Assembly: GCF_050436995.1 (NCBI RefSeq)
Contig: NC_134766.1
Span: 2,170,001 to 2,234,000, forward strand
Length of the DNA: 64,000 nucleotides
Reading direction: 5' to 3'
DNA from: Anticarsia gemmatalis
Lineage: Eukaryota; Arthropoda; Insecta; Lepidoptera; Erebidae
The notes under the pieces are model-generated. The model was given only the letters and a program-made list of their open reading frames with translations, did not search any database and was not told the DNA's origin. Below are positions 22,378-34,850 of this stretch, piece after piece; the stretch's first letter is position 1; each line of letters begins with the position of its first letter. A program made the position numbers and the translations under genes.

Positions 22378-22704
22378 GCCGAGTGGTATAAGTTGACACC
22401 TCTCACGCAAGTGGTCGCAGGTTCGAACCCGAGGCAACACACCAATGGCTTTTCGAAGTTATGTGTGTATTAGAAATAATTATCACATGCTCCAACGGTG
22501 AAGGAAAACATCGTGAGGAAACCTTGTATGCCTAAAATTTGTTTAATACACTTATTGAGGGCATGCAAAGTCTCCAACCCGCACTTGGCCAGCGTGGTGG
22601 ACTCAAGGCCTAAACCCTCCCACATTACGGGAGGAGACCCTTGCCCAGCAGTGGGACAGCAATGGGTTACATTTATTTTATTTATTAATAAAGAAAAAAA
22701 ATAT
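22378..22704 (+). mobile_element. SINE-B, most complete copy
   Basis: The head starts 'gccgagtggtataagttgac' and has B box GCAGGTTCGAACCC (22418-22431). The body runs 'caccaatggcttttcgaagt', 'tccaacggtgaaggaaaaca' and 'gcacttggccagcgtggtgg', ending 'ttgcccagcagtgggacag' and a TTTA-rich tail. It is the reference for fragments at 16395, 19117, 39205, 40695, 43990, 49978, 56705 and 61528. Confidence 0.88.
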
Positions 22705-24605
22705 TAGGGTAGATCTCTTCTCTCTCTAAATTAAATATTTGTTTATGATAAAAATTTATTACAATAACAGCAACGACATGCATTAATATAAACAGTAGTG
22801 ATATTGTGTACGTAGACATTCTTAATAAAATATTTCAGAAAGAAAAATCGCAAGCTTGCGGCCGTCCTTAACTCTTAATATCGTCGGTAAAACCGAACGG
22901 GGCAAGTTTATAAAATTAAATTTTTGTAATTGTTTTCCGATATGACGTTGGGGAGTAAAAATTTATAGATTTTTTTTATGTTACTGCTAAGAATGAGGTT
23001 GAAACTTTTGTAATGGGTTATAAAGTTAAATTGTCGGGACTTTAAGTAGTTACTGATAATACGGCTTGGGGTTAAACTAAAGCGATTCAAGTGCTATTGT
23101 TAGAAGAAGATAGCACTATACTAACAGATAATACTATTATACAGTTAGAGATTGGATCGCCCTATCTCTTTCTGACGATATTACTTGAATTGCTTTAATC
23201 TGTCATGAGTTGCGATAGGCACGATACGATTTGATACTAATTTAGGTTTAATATTTTACTAACTCTTGAGCGCATGTACTAAATTTCGACAGCCTATAAG
23301 TTATATGTAAGCTGAAAAATTTCCAAGTTTAATGAAAATTCGTTTATACGTAGTTTTGGCGTGGTTACAAAAATTCATCCAAGTTATTAGTACTAGTAAA
23401 AAGAGAGCTAAGAAGAAGCTTCTTTTGCTAATGTTCTCTAGTACGTTTTGTTCACGTTTTCGACCGCGTTTGATAAGTTTGCAACCCGTCGCATATCATT
23501 TGCCGTTCATAAAGACCAATATATTGGTGTTACAGTTCTTTACTGACTTTGGATCGTTTTAATAAAAATAAGCCACTTTTACCTTACTCCACTCATATTT
23601 TTCTGGCCCAGACAGCTGAAACTTAATCTTTTCAGGCATAAAAGTACTAGAAAGATAATACTAAATGCGAAGTGCATTGCAGTGTAACATTAGACTGAAT
23701 ACACAAAGGTAACAGAATATTTACAGTGTTGTGCATTTTTCTAGCCTCAAGTGTACGTTGTACAGAATGCCTTCAGAATTTTAATGGTTGACGTCAAGGC
23801 GTTGTATTCTCGTTGAAGTTGCACTTACTTAAGTTGAGTATTTTTTATTAAATTTTTACTAGATTTTGCCATTAATCTTGCCAGCATATTAAGATGTTAG
23901 CAGATTTTACAATTATGTGGTTACTGGTTTATAAAAACCTTTTGTTAATCGGTGCTAATTATATTTCATTCCAATGTTTTTTAAATGGTAGAATTTTAGA
24001 GCCAGTCATAGATTGGTTAGCATTAAAAGTAAGTTACTCTTCTAGACTCATGTAATGTTAAATAAAAGTAAGTTGAGAAATAATCCGATCTAATATTATA
24101 AATGTGACTGTGATGTCACTTATCTCTTCAAAGCACTTTTACGAATTTGGCATGAAGAGAGTTATCAAGATCAAATAACATAGCTAATTTTCAAAGGTCA
24201 GGAAGCCAGCCCAATGTAAAACAAGCAGAGTCGCACAGGTCAGCTAGTCAAGCATATTTTCCCAACTTCAGTTATTACTCTAGAAATGCCACGGTCTCTT
24301 ATCTCGGAGCTAGTTGTGACGCGAGTTGAGCCGTAAATGGCTCGTTTTCTTTAAAATATTGGTGGGTGTTTTAAACTGTCATGCAGTGTAATGGAGTGAG
24401 GAAAACTTTTAAGTGTTTGCGAAGTTATGCGCGCGGTTTTATTTTGTTATTTTTTTGTAACATAGCTTGTTAATTAGCTTTGTTTTCATATTATGTTTGT
24501 AGCTATTATACGTTTAAGTATTAAAACGAGACTGAGGTGTTGAAGTCTTCTTTTCGTTGTTCATTTTGTAAATACCCATATAATAGGAGGCGTATATTTA
24601 TTACT
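22705..24605. other. AT-rich stretch; one CRE-like palindrome
   Basis: TTGACGTCAA at 23788-23797 contains the 8-bp palindrome TGACGTCA. Open frames at 22908-23090 and 23332-23562 show no recognisable domain. No repeat ends found. Confidence 0.35.
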
Positions 24606-24800
24606 AACTTTTCGCCCGCGGCTTTGCCCGCGTGGAATTTCACCTTCGGGGGGTAATTTCCAAAAATCCTCTCTTAGTGCTCCTTTATACTTCCTAAGAA
24701 ATCTTCATATCAAATTTTAACTTTCTACACTCAGTAATTAATGATGATGAATTTCAGCTGTGCGTTGTCCATCAGTCAGTCAGCCAGTTTCGTATACCGG
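24606..24800 (-). mobile_element. Helitron-like fragment
   Basis: The plus strand begins 'actaacttttcgcccgcggc' then 'tttgcccgcgtggaatttca', a CTAG-type 3' end with one base changed. It continues 'aaaaatcctctcttagtgct' and 'ttctacactcagtaatta', a familiar moth interspersed element. The other end is not visible. Confidence 0.5.
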
Positions 24801-24844
24801 ACTGCACCTGAGAATACACATTAGCAGAAAACAAAAAAAATCCG

Positions 24845-24915
24845 AAACATTCCTCTACGCGGAATCAAACTCAGAACTTAGTGACTGGCAAACGCACACG
24901 CAACCACTTGGTCAA
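24845..24915 (-). mobile_element. Isolated tRNA-like SINE head
   Basis: The minus strand carries a decayed B box ('gagtttgattccgcgtagag'). The A-box half is weak and the SINE body cannot be recognised. Confidence 0.35.
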
Positions 24916-25298
24916 CAGTGACAATACATTTCTTAGAAAATTCCACAAAACCCATAAAAATACCACGACATCGTAACTCTTATCCGAAAACTGGTGAAAA
25001 TATAAAAGCCGGAAGGTCACGAAAGGTCAGATTTACAGCCTGAAGCGCACCCGCGTGATTTAATATGTATGTGCCCAAGAGTTGTGGACTATGTCGCAAG
25101 GGTCTGCCCACATGAATAAATGATTTGCACAACTGCAAAACACTGTGCAGGTTTCTGTATTAAAAGTAGTGTTTGATGAAAGTTTCATGAATTTCAGAAA
25201 CTTATTTCATGAGTACATACAAAGATTAGCTTTGAAATGTATATCATATCGCGGTTAAGGCTCTTGGTACCATGTAAAAAGAAAAAGTCTTTTGTATT
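24916..25298. other. Spacer
   Basis: Nothing recognised. Confidence 0.35.
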
Positions 25299-25475
25299 AG
25301 GGTAGTCGCCACGCCACTACCCTTGCGTCAGTCGCGGGTTCGATTCCCACACGGAAAAAAATATTTGTACAAATAGTTGTTTCGCGTCTGGTTGTTGTAT
25401 TTTGTGTCCGCTGTTTGTTTTTAAAATACCCCGCACAAGAGAAATTTTTGGGGTGGGAGTAGTCTTTTTAAAAAA
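25299..25475 (+). mobile_element. SINE-A, 5'-truncated copy
   Basis: Starts at 'ggtagtcgccacgccactac', inside the head. It keeps the B box GGGTTCGATTCCC and the tail order, with the post-head stem damaged by deletions. Confidence 0.75.
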
Positions 25476-25596
25476 CCGTCATATTGGTCATCAAGGATTG
25501 AACCCGCAACATGTCATGTATACTCTACTGCTTTCACAACAAACTGGCTGTTTATTAGTATATCTTATTCATTATTGAACTTATTCATAGTACTTA
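25476..25596. other. Spacer between SINE and Helitron
   Basis: No feature. Confidence 0.35.
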
Positions 25597-25863
25597 TCTA
25601 TACTTACTAATATTATAAAGCTGAAGAGTTTGTTTGTTTGATTGTTTGTTTGTTTGTTTGAACGCGCTAATCTCGGGAACTACTGGTCGGATTTGAAAAA
25701 TTTTTTTAGTGTCAGATAGTCCATTTATCGAGGAAGGCTATAGGCTATATATCATCACGCTACGACCAATAGCAGCCGAGTACCAGTAAAAAATGTTACA
25801 AAAACGGGAGAAAATTTCGCCCATTCTTAATGTGACGCAAGCGAAGTTGCGCGGGTCAGCTAG
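25597..25863 (+). mobile_element. Lep1-type Helitron, longer form
   Basis: Starts TCTATACTTACTAATATT (a 3-4 bp expansion of the usual 5' end), with a (TTTG)n stretch at about 25628-25660, and ends GCGGGTCAGCTAG at 25863 before T. The CGCAA-GCGAAG-TTGCG hairpin sits 12 nt from the end. Confidence 0.85.
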
Positions 25864-28320
25864 TAATATATAATTTGCCTGTTTGTTCGCAACGTCATGT
25901 CGTATTTATACTCTGCTGCTTTCAGGATAAATGCTATTCATTACATAGTATATTTATTTATGATTCAACTTATTGATAGTACTTATTTATCAAAAAAAAG
26001 GTTAAGTACAATTTACTTAAATTGATTTGTATTTAATTTTTGCTCAAGTTATATCCCACTACCTAAACAATTTACTTTACTATTCTCCCTACGCGTACCC
26101 TAAAAATAGCTCACAAAATCACTGAATCTATACAAAATTCAGTACAGAGTATATTTCAGCAACATTCTAGCTTATCTGTACTCCTAGTAGCGAGGTACGA
26201 ACATCAAACCATCTATGTAATGGACTAAGGCGTCTGCTTCGTGAAGCAATTTTTATTCCTAGTCAGGAAATTATGCTTCTTCAAGATACCTGTACAAAAG
26301 GGCGATATTTTCAATGGATTTTTGTGTGTTAGATGGATTTGGAACGTAAATTGATTTGGTATATCACTAACGTCGTGATTGTAAGTTGGTTATAAACTTT
26401 CGAATTAATGATTTGTTGTTGTATTTTCTAAGTTTGCTTTTTGTATACTAGCAGTGGACATGCATAAGACACAATAGATTTTTCCTGTAGCTAAATATAC
26501 TCACCAGCAGCTGCAACCGTTCTGTGTATCTTATTTTGTTTTGTGTTTCATTATTTTTGAAAAGAAACAACAGAAACAAAAAAACCAAATGGTGGCTATC
26601 AAATAGTTGTCAACTGTAATATACAATTGAGATAAACCAGTAATGCATTGACCATTTACTTCGAACTTTCTGAAAAAAAGGAAACGTATCCTAATTAATT
26701 CTTATAGTACACATTCTCAGTATAGATTTTATTCAAAAGTTCAAGTCCTTCACAAAATATAGAATCAACATCACTACAAACCACTACACTTAAATCAAAC
26801 ATTAATTCTGGTATTTGAACCCATAGCATTCCGTGCAACAGTCGACTAAGTAACTAACTGTTTCAAGCTTATTGTTGAACAAATATTTCCCTTAATTCCA
26901 CCGTTACCGCACTTTCAAGCAATCTGAGCACAATCTCAAACCATTGCAAGATTTAATCAAGCCGTGATTGTTTGCGTTAATAACTATGAAACACAAGATT
27001 AGTGTGGTAATCGTAGAATTATTCTGCGGTAGGACGTTGTTTTGAAATTTAAGATTAATTGACTTAAGAATGTAAGGCCGATTTCAGTTTTATAAAGGGT
27101 CAATCTGATAATAAGATACGTTATAAGCTGTTTGCATGTATCATAATTATACCATTCACAAAAAAAAAATGAAAATATTTTTCTTCTTTACAAAAATGCA
27201 AATACCTTTCACTTACCAATGAGGTTTCTATCAATCACTATTTAGAAATCATTCATATCACACGACTTTGTTTTCCCATGGAATGCGAACTTATAGTTTC
27301 GTTAATAGATACTGACGCGAATATTTTTTTTTTGCCCAAAATAAAACTAGACAGAACTTTTACTTTCGTTATACCAAGTTTTCACATTATCAATTTCGTA
27401 GGGTCAGTTTGAAATTTTTGCTTACCCAACCTTACAGATTGCCAAACATTAAATAACATTTACACATATTAAATCTAGCACTTCATCCCTTGAAACTCAA
27501 ATATACAGGCTCAGTACCATCTAATTTCAAAATTGTCTAAAACTTCCGTCCCCCAATATTTCAACGAACACATTAATTTGTAAAACACTATCAAGTCAAC
27601 ACAAACGTTTAAATTTGACGGCATTAAATATCTTTATTGCCCAAACTTTAGACCCTTATACATCGCAAATGTATATGTAAACAGACAAACAGAGTTTAAT
27701 TAAATCTGTGTGTGAAATATTTGTGTTGTAAGAGTTTGTACGCACTGTCGACTAACAAAGCAATTTAGTGTCTCAGCGACTAAAAGGTGTAATAAGTTGC
27801 GGACGACTACGAACTGCGACGAGTTAGAATCGAGAGACGACTAATCGTTAGTATGAAATGGATTTAAAGGCGGATACGTCAGATTCTTGATATTTATGCC
27901 GATTATTTCAGAATGCTTGCTAAACATGAGTGATTATACTCAATGCATTTTTTGTACGTTTGATTACCACATAGTTTTATGACAATCATCGGGATAAAGT
28001 TGAAATTCTCTAAACGTAAGATTTATTAGTTTTTGTCAAACAAATAAAGTTATCGTTACATTTAATTAGTTAAGCGAAAAGTCGCTACTGTGTACTTGCA
28101 GTTAGTTCAGTGACTAGTCGCTAGTGCGTAGTGACCCTTTCACACGTATGTCAGGTTTAATGCTCCAGTGAATATTCGTTCGGTCAACGTTTTGAATTTG
28201 ATAGAATTAATTAAGGACAAGTTTATTTGAGCAAACCTTTTGTAAATGTATATGTTAACATGATAGTTATAACTATTGGTTTAGTTTACCTATGTGTAGA
28301 CTTCCCTTCCTTATTTCTTT
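25864..28320. other. Long AT-rich stretch of mostly unique sequence
   Basis: About 2.4 kb with no recognisable repeat ends. A CpG-richer patch at 27740-27860 repeats 'cgacta/gcgac' motifs and is unexplained. No coding frame. Confidence 0.4.
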
Positions 28321-28411
28321 TAATTTTTTTGATATTATGTTTGTTTCTTTTACAGGTAAGTTGCTACAAAGATACTTGAGGTCAAATTGAACTGGGGGCG
28401 AAACCGGGAGG
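28321..28411 (+). other. Candidate recursive splice site 2 with RS-exon
   Basis: A long pyrimidine-rich run (from about 28302) ends in TTTCTTTTACAG at 28355 and is directly followed by GTAAGT (28356-28361). This is a strong 3' splice site fused to a near-consensus 5' splice site. A second 5' site, AGG|GTAAGA, begins at 28412, giving a 56-nt RS-exon. All three frames of that exon contain stops, so it is not a coding exon. Strongest of the three sites. Confidence 0.55.
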
Positions 28412-28557
28412 GTAAGAAATAGCAGAAATTATCATAGTAAGCGTTACCCTGTATCGAGAGTTTGAGATTCAAAAAGTTCATTAAAGTTAGTTCTTACAGC
28501 ACATGCTTTTATTTTGTTGCTAATCGTGATGTCAAACAAAATTTGTCAACAGTTAAC
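28412..28557. other. Spacer
   Basis: No feature. Confidence 0.35.
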
Positions 28558-28602
28558 GGGTTGTCGATAGTCGATATTGGTGGAAAATCGCGCTACTGAA
28601 GT
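28558..28602. mobile_element. Solo MITE arm
   Basis: 'gggttgtcgatagtcgatat' followed by 'tggtggaaaatcgcgctac' matches the right arm of the GAGAATCG MITE family. The rest of the element is absent. Confidence 0.55.
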
Positions 28603-28993
28603 GTTTGTACCCATTTTTTCGAACTTTAAGGTCCATTTCACAGAGATATACCAAACTTAGTTTATAGTAGGGCATAAATCATATTTAAACTAATAAGCTG
28701 AAGTAGTAAATAAATCACATTAACTTAATATATTAGAAATGACAGTAACACATCCTTGGGGTGATAAAGTCGAGAATAAATTTTGTAACTCGCATAAACT
28801 TGTAATCATTTGGTGTCTTTACTGAACATTCGTTTTATAAAGCTAACAGCACACATATTTCCTTAAATAAATATTTTTCGCATACCCACGTTCTTCACAT
28901 CAATTAATTAAATTATAGGTTACGCGACACCGCTTCTATGACCGGTCAATCGATTGACATCTTCAACGAGCAATGAGACTAGACGTACCGCTA
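28603..28993. other. AT-rich spacer
   Basis: Nothing recognised. Confidence 0.35.
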
Positions 28994-29096
28994 CGGTATA
29001 TAAAAAAAGAGTACTGTGTGGCTCAAAGTACATTTTGTAATAACCGTATATATAAAAGGAGTATTGAGCGTTTCAAAGTATTTTTTTAAAAAACCA
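28994..29096. repeat. Diverged 50-bp tandem duplication
   Basis: 'cggtatataaaaaaagagta' (28994) and 'ccgtatatataaaaggagta' (29044) start two copies. Both continue with 'ctcaaagta' or 'ttcaaagta' and a T-rich end. The TATATAAA core looks like a TATA box, but no gene follows. Confidence 0.5.
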
Positions 29097-30069
29097 AACC
29101 TGTAAAAACGATTTTTGAAATGTTAATAAATCGATTGACTATGACTTTTGAGCTGTGGTAGCGTTGAGCGACTATCTAGAACGATCAGCAAAGATCGCCG
29201 TAACGTGGTATGGTGACAAGAAGTTTTTAGAGTAGATATGTATGCTACGATCTTAAGTCAATGTAGGGCTGGTGCTCGTCGCTTCATATGTAGTTAAAAT
29301 TTAGTGAGTTTTGTAACATGATGACACTTAAAATTAGGGTTGTCAGGAAGATAATTATGTAATTCATATTTATTACTGTTCTGATTGTTTTTGTTGCTCG
29401 CTTTCTTAATTAGAGTACAGTTTCTTCTCATCTTCTCTAAGAACGTTAAAAAAGGTCTTGCCAAGGTGTCAAGGTTGGAATGATAGGATTTCACTAAGTT
29501 TCAAAGAATGTAGAAAAATTCTTATGTAAATGATATGTTTATTCACGATGCCATTCTTTACATATATCGTTGAAAGGTCATATCCATTTTTAAATCTACT
29601 TGCATTGCATGTCAAAACAATGTTTCTTTCAATCGACTATTACTGCTCTACGTAATATTTTGAACTACGTACTGAAAAATCGTAAAAGCACACAATTTAT
29701 AAATCATTTTTCCATATCAATTTCACCATCTTTAGATCACAACAACAGTTCCCGAAAAACATCAATAATAAATCAAAAGACTTAGAAACAATAAAAGCTT
29801 TAACTGCCCATAAAAAGAGACAAAAAGAGACATCAGGGTTCATAATATTATGGCCTATAACTCCTCAACTATATGTGATAGCATTGTACAATGACAGATA
29901 TGTTCTGACGCACGGAAATCCAAGGCCTTAGAGCAAATGTGAGTTGGAAATTGTTTAGCATAATATTATAGGTGTACCTATGTCATGGTAACACCCATAG
30001 GGGAAGGGTACACCTTGTTAGTGTTCGTGTGTACGAGTAGCTTATAATGGAAATATATTTGGATAACTC
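29097..30069. other. AT-rich spacer
   Basis: Short open frames at 29294-29494 and 29600-29785 have no recognised family. No repeat ends. Confidence 0.35.
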
Positions 30070-30165
30070 ACACATCTGATTCCAAATCAAGCAGAGTTTG
30101 CATTAGGTAACTGAACAAACGATAAATATTCTTATGTATTTCCTAATACGGAAATCATATAGACA
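30070..30165 (-). mobile_element. (AATA)n-family SINE fragment
   Basis: 'tgattccaaatcaagcagag' and 'ttaggtaactgaacaaacga' match the tail half of the SINE at 12670-12920. The head is absent. Confidence 0.55.
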
Positions 30166-30191
30166 TGTTATTATATTATAATATATTGCTT

Positions 30192-30310
30192 TACTAGCTG
30201 ACTTCTGCGGCTTCATTCCCATTTCTTTTTTTCAAAAAAGAGCCGAATCAAAATCAATTATCTTCATAATTATATTAAAATTTTCTTAAACGTATCAATT
30301 ACAGGCTTTT
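30192..30310 (-). mobile_element. Helitron-like 3' end fragment
   Basis: CTAG with 'tagctgacttctgcggcttc' resembles the reverse-complemented Helitron 3' end. The rest is decayed and the 5' end is not found. Confidence 0.4.
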
Positions 30311-31557
30311 TTCTTTTAAATAAGCAACCAGTAAATCTGTTTTTCACTATACACAAATTACACGCGAGTGAGGCTACGCGCGTCTTATATTTGTTCATCA
30401 ACCAGCTTCACCGAGAAATTGTGACGACAAGACAATATTATTTTACCAAATAACATGCAACTCAATTTACTACAACAAAGTACTATAATGGCTTCCAACT
30501 TACGAAAATCGGCTTCCCTCGACCGGTAAAGCCGAATTGAAACAGAGGTTTCGAACCCCTAACGAGGGTTTAAACAGAAAATTACTTTTTTCTCGAGATT
30601 ACTAAGCAAATTGAAATGATATGGTACTATAACATATAACATAACATATTATATTAAATGATATAAAGTGTTGTTACATAACACGTTAAGCCGTAGAAAG
30701 CTTTAGGCAGATAGGTCTGAACCAGGTGCCCCGTTTCATTTGGAAAATTGTATGCCAAAAATTTTAAGAGCCTCGTCTGCAAGAACCGAAGTTAAAAGAT
30801 TCAGAATTTAGGACATCGCAGACCCTCAAGATTGCAGATGATGGCATGTTTCATACTTTATTTTGGAAAAACACATATTCATTAATTGTAATATAGATAA
30901 ATTGTCCGTACCAAGCCCGTATAGTGGGTACGTAATTTTCATTTTTTCGAGAAAATATAACAAAAAGCGTATAATATTTTTCAACCCCTATATTGGTTGG
31001 ACCCCAAATCGGTAATGTTTACCTTTGGGGTGAAATTTTAAGGGGTATAAATTGATTTTGGTTCCGTGTGTGAATTGGGAAATTGTATTTTTTTATTACT
31101 TTTTTTAGGGGAGTCGAGGCAATTTGATCGTTTGATTATTTTCAAGATTTCCTCACGAAAAGTGATTTGAAACGCGATTGATGTTTAGGGTGATTGATTT
31201 ATACGTTTTTGATATTAAATAGAAGGTTATGTGAAAATAGGGGAATGAGTGTACTTGACTGTTTTGAAATATGTTGATGTCTTAATTATAATATATCAAA
31301 AAATATTTTATAGAAGAATTTTTTTTAAATGTATAATAGTAATATTTTTTTTAAACTATATTAGACTTAGTTAATTTCTTTTTACCGTGACATTGTATAT
31401 GTCATATAAATAGTATGACTTGTTCATTTAACTTTTATACAAACAAAGGCTTGTCAGAAACAAAACTTTTAGCCCAAATACAAAAAAGTCTAAAAGCCTT
31501 ACACAAGTTACTAATATTATTTATGTATTATACTTATAATTAATTTTATGACTAATG
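30311..31557. other. AT-rich spacer with a small hairpin
   Basis: ACCCCAAA (about 31011) pairs with TTTGGGGT (about 31034), and an outer CCCCT/AGGGG pair surrounds it. Otherwise unassigned. Confidence 0.35.
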
Positions 31558-31765
31558 GTCAACCGTGTGACACAGTTATTTAACCCACCCATAGCCCACG
31601 GAAATGGCTGTTATCTTAATAGACAACAATTACTGAGTCCGGTATTTATCATACCCTAAAAAGCAAGGAAACGCTCAACTGAAAAATCACTCGGCTATCC
31701 ATCTACGAAATGATCGCACCAAATATTGCTTAACTAACCGATCGTTGACCAACCTGGATAAAGGT
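31558..31765 (+). repeat. Interspersed repeat R, diverged copy
   Basis: 'aatggtcaaccgtgtgacac', 'gctgttatcttaatagacaa', 'tcggctatccatctacgaaa' and 'cttaactaaccgatcgttga' follow the order of the copy at 13968-14225. Confidence 0.5.
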
Positions 31766-31859
31766 CCATCTTTCGACACAAAATCTTCAACCTTCTACAA
31801 AGTCTTATATCAAATTAAATCTATTTAACTCGTTACTAAACTATTAACCAAAAACTCCA

Positions 31860-32035
31860 CAGGAATCCGCTAGAGGGCGTTGTACGGGATCCGACCGCGG
31901 ATATCCCCACACTAAAACTTGTCGGATATCCGGGATTGCGGATACAAACTCATACTCCTCTCTATTCAAATATACATTAGCTAGCTTTCGACCGCGGCTT
32001 TGCGTGCGGTGTGCGTCCACGACTTCCGCCAGATT
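31860..32035. mobile_element. GC-richer TE remnants
   Basis: 'ctagagggcgttgtac' and paired 'cggatatcc' motifs (31860-31950) come before 'ctagctttcgaccgcggctt' (31980), a decayed Helitron 3' end. Boundaries unclear. Confidence 0.35.
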
Positions 32036-34500
32036 ACACTATGTTAATTTGTTTATAACATCGCGGTGAATTATTTAAGAGGGTAGGTAGTATGTGTGTT
32101 GCTGTATGATAGTGTTTGAGGTTTTGAGACGGAAAGTTGAAACGTACTTGATGCAGTGGTTTAAGAGTATGTTTATTACTCTTACAGATAAAATATTTGT
32201 TTCAGGACAGGGATTCAGGGATAAAGCCCTTACGACATTTGCGTCTTGTGTTGAAGAAAGCTGAATAATTTATTAACTTTGAACTGCTTTTTTAAGGCGC
32301 ATTTCCTATTTTTCTATACAAAATAACTTAAAGATAAACAATATCTTTATAATACAAGCTTGAAAATAACAAAGTTTATAAATAGGGTTCCATAAATAAA
32401 ATGAATCTAAAAATACATGTCCTAAAATCTACCACTAAAATGAAACTAAACCTACCCACTATCTAACAATTAAGTCCTAAAATTATTTAGGTAATAAAGT
32501 TAGCCCTTAATTTGGCGAAGGTCTAGACGAGGTGTCAAATAATTTACTATTTTGAGATAGGTAGGAACCCCGGATCCCACATCTGTCAAGAACGAACTGG
32601 GGTTGAAGGGTTTAAGTGGGGTGATTGTAGTTATGTAGGGTTTAAGTATGTTTAGGAAATATGTTTAATGAACGCATACTATTAGATTTGATGTAACATT
32701 ACGCCAGTTGTACCCAAAGGTGAAGACAGAAGTGTATTAAATATTCCGCTTTCGCAGTTTACAATGTTAGTCCTGTGTGATAGAGGTTGAGCATATAAAC
32801 CTAATAATGCGATATAATTAGGAAATAACAATGCACGTTGCCCATCCGAGGAATTGAACCCAAGACCTCTCTCTCATGGCTTTCAAGGCTCATCATTCGT
32901 ATAATAACACTTAGACAACAAAGTCATTTGATTGAAATTTCATAAAAGTAGGAGGTACCGATGACCGCATCAGAAAGCGGTGGTAGCAAATGGTTAAAGC
33001 AGCAGGGTCGTATTTTTTTATGCCCACTCTTCTGGCGAGAGAGTCCCTTATGACCCTGCCCTTCACCCAGAGTGCAAGTATACGCTTAATGCATTTGCCA
33101 TGTAAAAAAAAAGTCGTTATGTTTAGAACTACTTATAAAACAAGCCTACAAGCTTATCTGAAAAGAAATAATAAAAAAACTTGTTACTATGCTAGGGTTG
33201 AATTGAATTGTCTATTTAATTAGATTTTATACAGCTAATGAAATTCCATTAAAGGTAATCACCAATTTCACTAAACATAGAATCACGTTAAATCTAATTT
33301 CTATATTCTCGATTCTCTGTTACTAATAACAGTATAATAAAAACTTTATTGTCATTAGTTTTAAATCCTACTCCTATGCCATACAATTAAACAGACTCTG
33401 CTTATATACGTATAACAATAATAATTGTTTCGTCCCATTACCCATACGACTGTCGCCTACAGAAAACAAAAACCAACCAACTCTTGACCCAGCAATTATA
33501 TCCCTTTCAATTGCCAAACAAAACAGTATTTTTCTATCTTCGTGTCAAACAACAGGCGTTAACAACATTTCAGAGCTTCAACACAAAAGCAGTTTGTCGT
33601 TCAAGCGAAAAAAACCTCATTGTACAAGGACATTTAAAGGGCAATTTTGCTATCATTATTGCAGAATTTCGTACAATAGTGTGTGGACAGACGGGTACAA
33701 TAGACCTCGTATCCGTACCCGCGTTTGATGTAAGGATATTTTGATAAAACACGCGAGGGTTCAAAAATAAGGAATTATGTCAGATTGTTATCTTTTTGTT
33801 GGTTTAAGGGTTAGGATGTTTTGTGAACATACTGTATGTGCAGTTCGTTTGTGATGTTTGGCTTTTGTTTTGTTTTGAAGTCGTTTTTGTTTTTTTTAAT
33901 AGACACGTGTGTATAAGCGAATGTACAATTGTATAATAACAAAACATTGGTTTTAAATGGTTGTTTTTGTTTAATTCATGAAAGAATTATTTTCTTCTTC
34001 GTATTAGAGAGCTTGATCCTGTTTTTTCAGTGTTCCGATAAAGAAAGTCCACGGTTGCAAAAATTGGTGTAACAAAGGGTAACATATTCGTGAATCTATA
34101 ATAATGACAGTACATATAAAATCATCGCCATAAAATTACCCTAATAGGGAAAAACTCCTGAGCAAGAGTGCTACAAAAAAAAACTTTTGTGGGTCAGTTT
34201 CATAAGTAAAATAGTTTTCTAATCTTCCTCCGCAATTTTAATAATGCTACCAAATATAGCTAATAATATAGCTGCCAGAAATAGCATAGGCAGCTATTTT
34301 GTTCCTTATTAAAAGCTCGACGTTCTAGCGTCGGTATTGGAAGCATTTCATATTAGCATGTACGTGAACGAAACATGAATTTATTTACCATGAGCTAATA
34401 TGCTCTAGAAATGCTTATATTTGGCAAAACTATTTCGGTTTTCAGGTAGTATATTAGAATGTATGTATTTATAAATAATATAGTAGAACAACAAAATAAA
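32036..34500. other. AT-rich stretch with weak relics
   Basis: At 32843-32880 a reversed tRNA-like B box ('gaattgaacccaagacctct') suggests a lost SINE. At 33003-33058 GCAGGGTC pairs with GACCCTGC. Frames on both strands at 33484-33764 have no recognised family; that block is less AT-rich than its flanks. Confidence 0.35.
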
Positions 34501-34625
34501 CAAAGAGAATGCAACATGAATGAATGAATGAGAATGAGTTAAGGGTAGTTTGTAAGGATAGTTCCGAATGGTGTTCTTTGGGTTCTGCTTACTCTTATGG
34601 GAAAAGGCGTATGTATGTAATAGTA
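34501..34625 (+). mobile_element. LINE 3' coding fragment, VCKD family
   Basis: Reads VVCKDSSEWCSLGSAYSYGK from about 34539, a diverged form of the LINE C-terminal block VCKDRTKW-SLVSAYPYGK, then 'gcgtatgtatgtaa', the TATG-type tail. Related pieces lie at 35985, 36628, 44790, 50575 and 53785. Only the last few dozen codons survive. Confidence 0.6.
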
Positions 34626-34700
34626 TGTATATGGTAGAAAAGTGGCAGTTCTTATTGCATTCTTTAAAAAAGTGGTTGTTGAACTTCCGAACGTGGTAGG

Positions 34701-34850
34701 TTTTTACACAATGATTTTTTTCATCGTTAAAGCGAGTCACATTTAATTCTAATATACATACATTTTTATGCATGCAAGCTTTTTACGCAATAGTTTTTTT
34801 CATTGTTAAAACCAGTCACAATGAATTATAATACACACCTTTAAAAGCTA
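34701..34850. repeat. Diverged 79-bp tandem duplication
   Basis: 'tttttacacaatgatttttt' (34701) and 'tttttacgcaatagtttttt' (34780) begin two copies. Both continue 'cat(c/t)gttaaa' and 'ccagtcaca/cgagtcaca'. An open minus-strand frame crossing here has no family. Confidence 0.6.

Noticed and set aside
29000..29020. TATA-box promoter
   Set aside because: TATATAAA occurs in an AT-rich duplicated unit with no downstream gene.
33484..33764. Conserved exon with frames on both strands
   Set aside because: Composition is slightly coding-like, but there is no recognisable family and no paired splice sites.
34430..34451. GGTTTTCAG|GTAGTA as a ratchet point
   Set aside because: Short pyrimidine tract and a poor 5' splice-site half.
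34405..34773. 122-codon minus-strand protein gene
   Set aside because: Runs through a LINE fragment and a tandem duplication; His/Asn/Tyr-rich with no domain.
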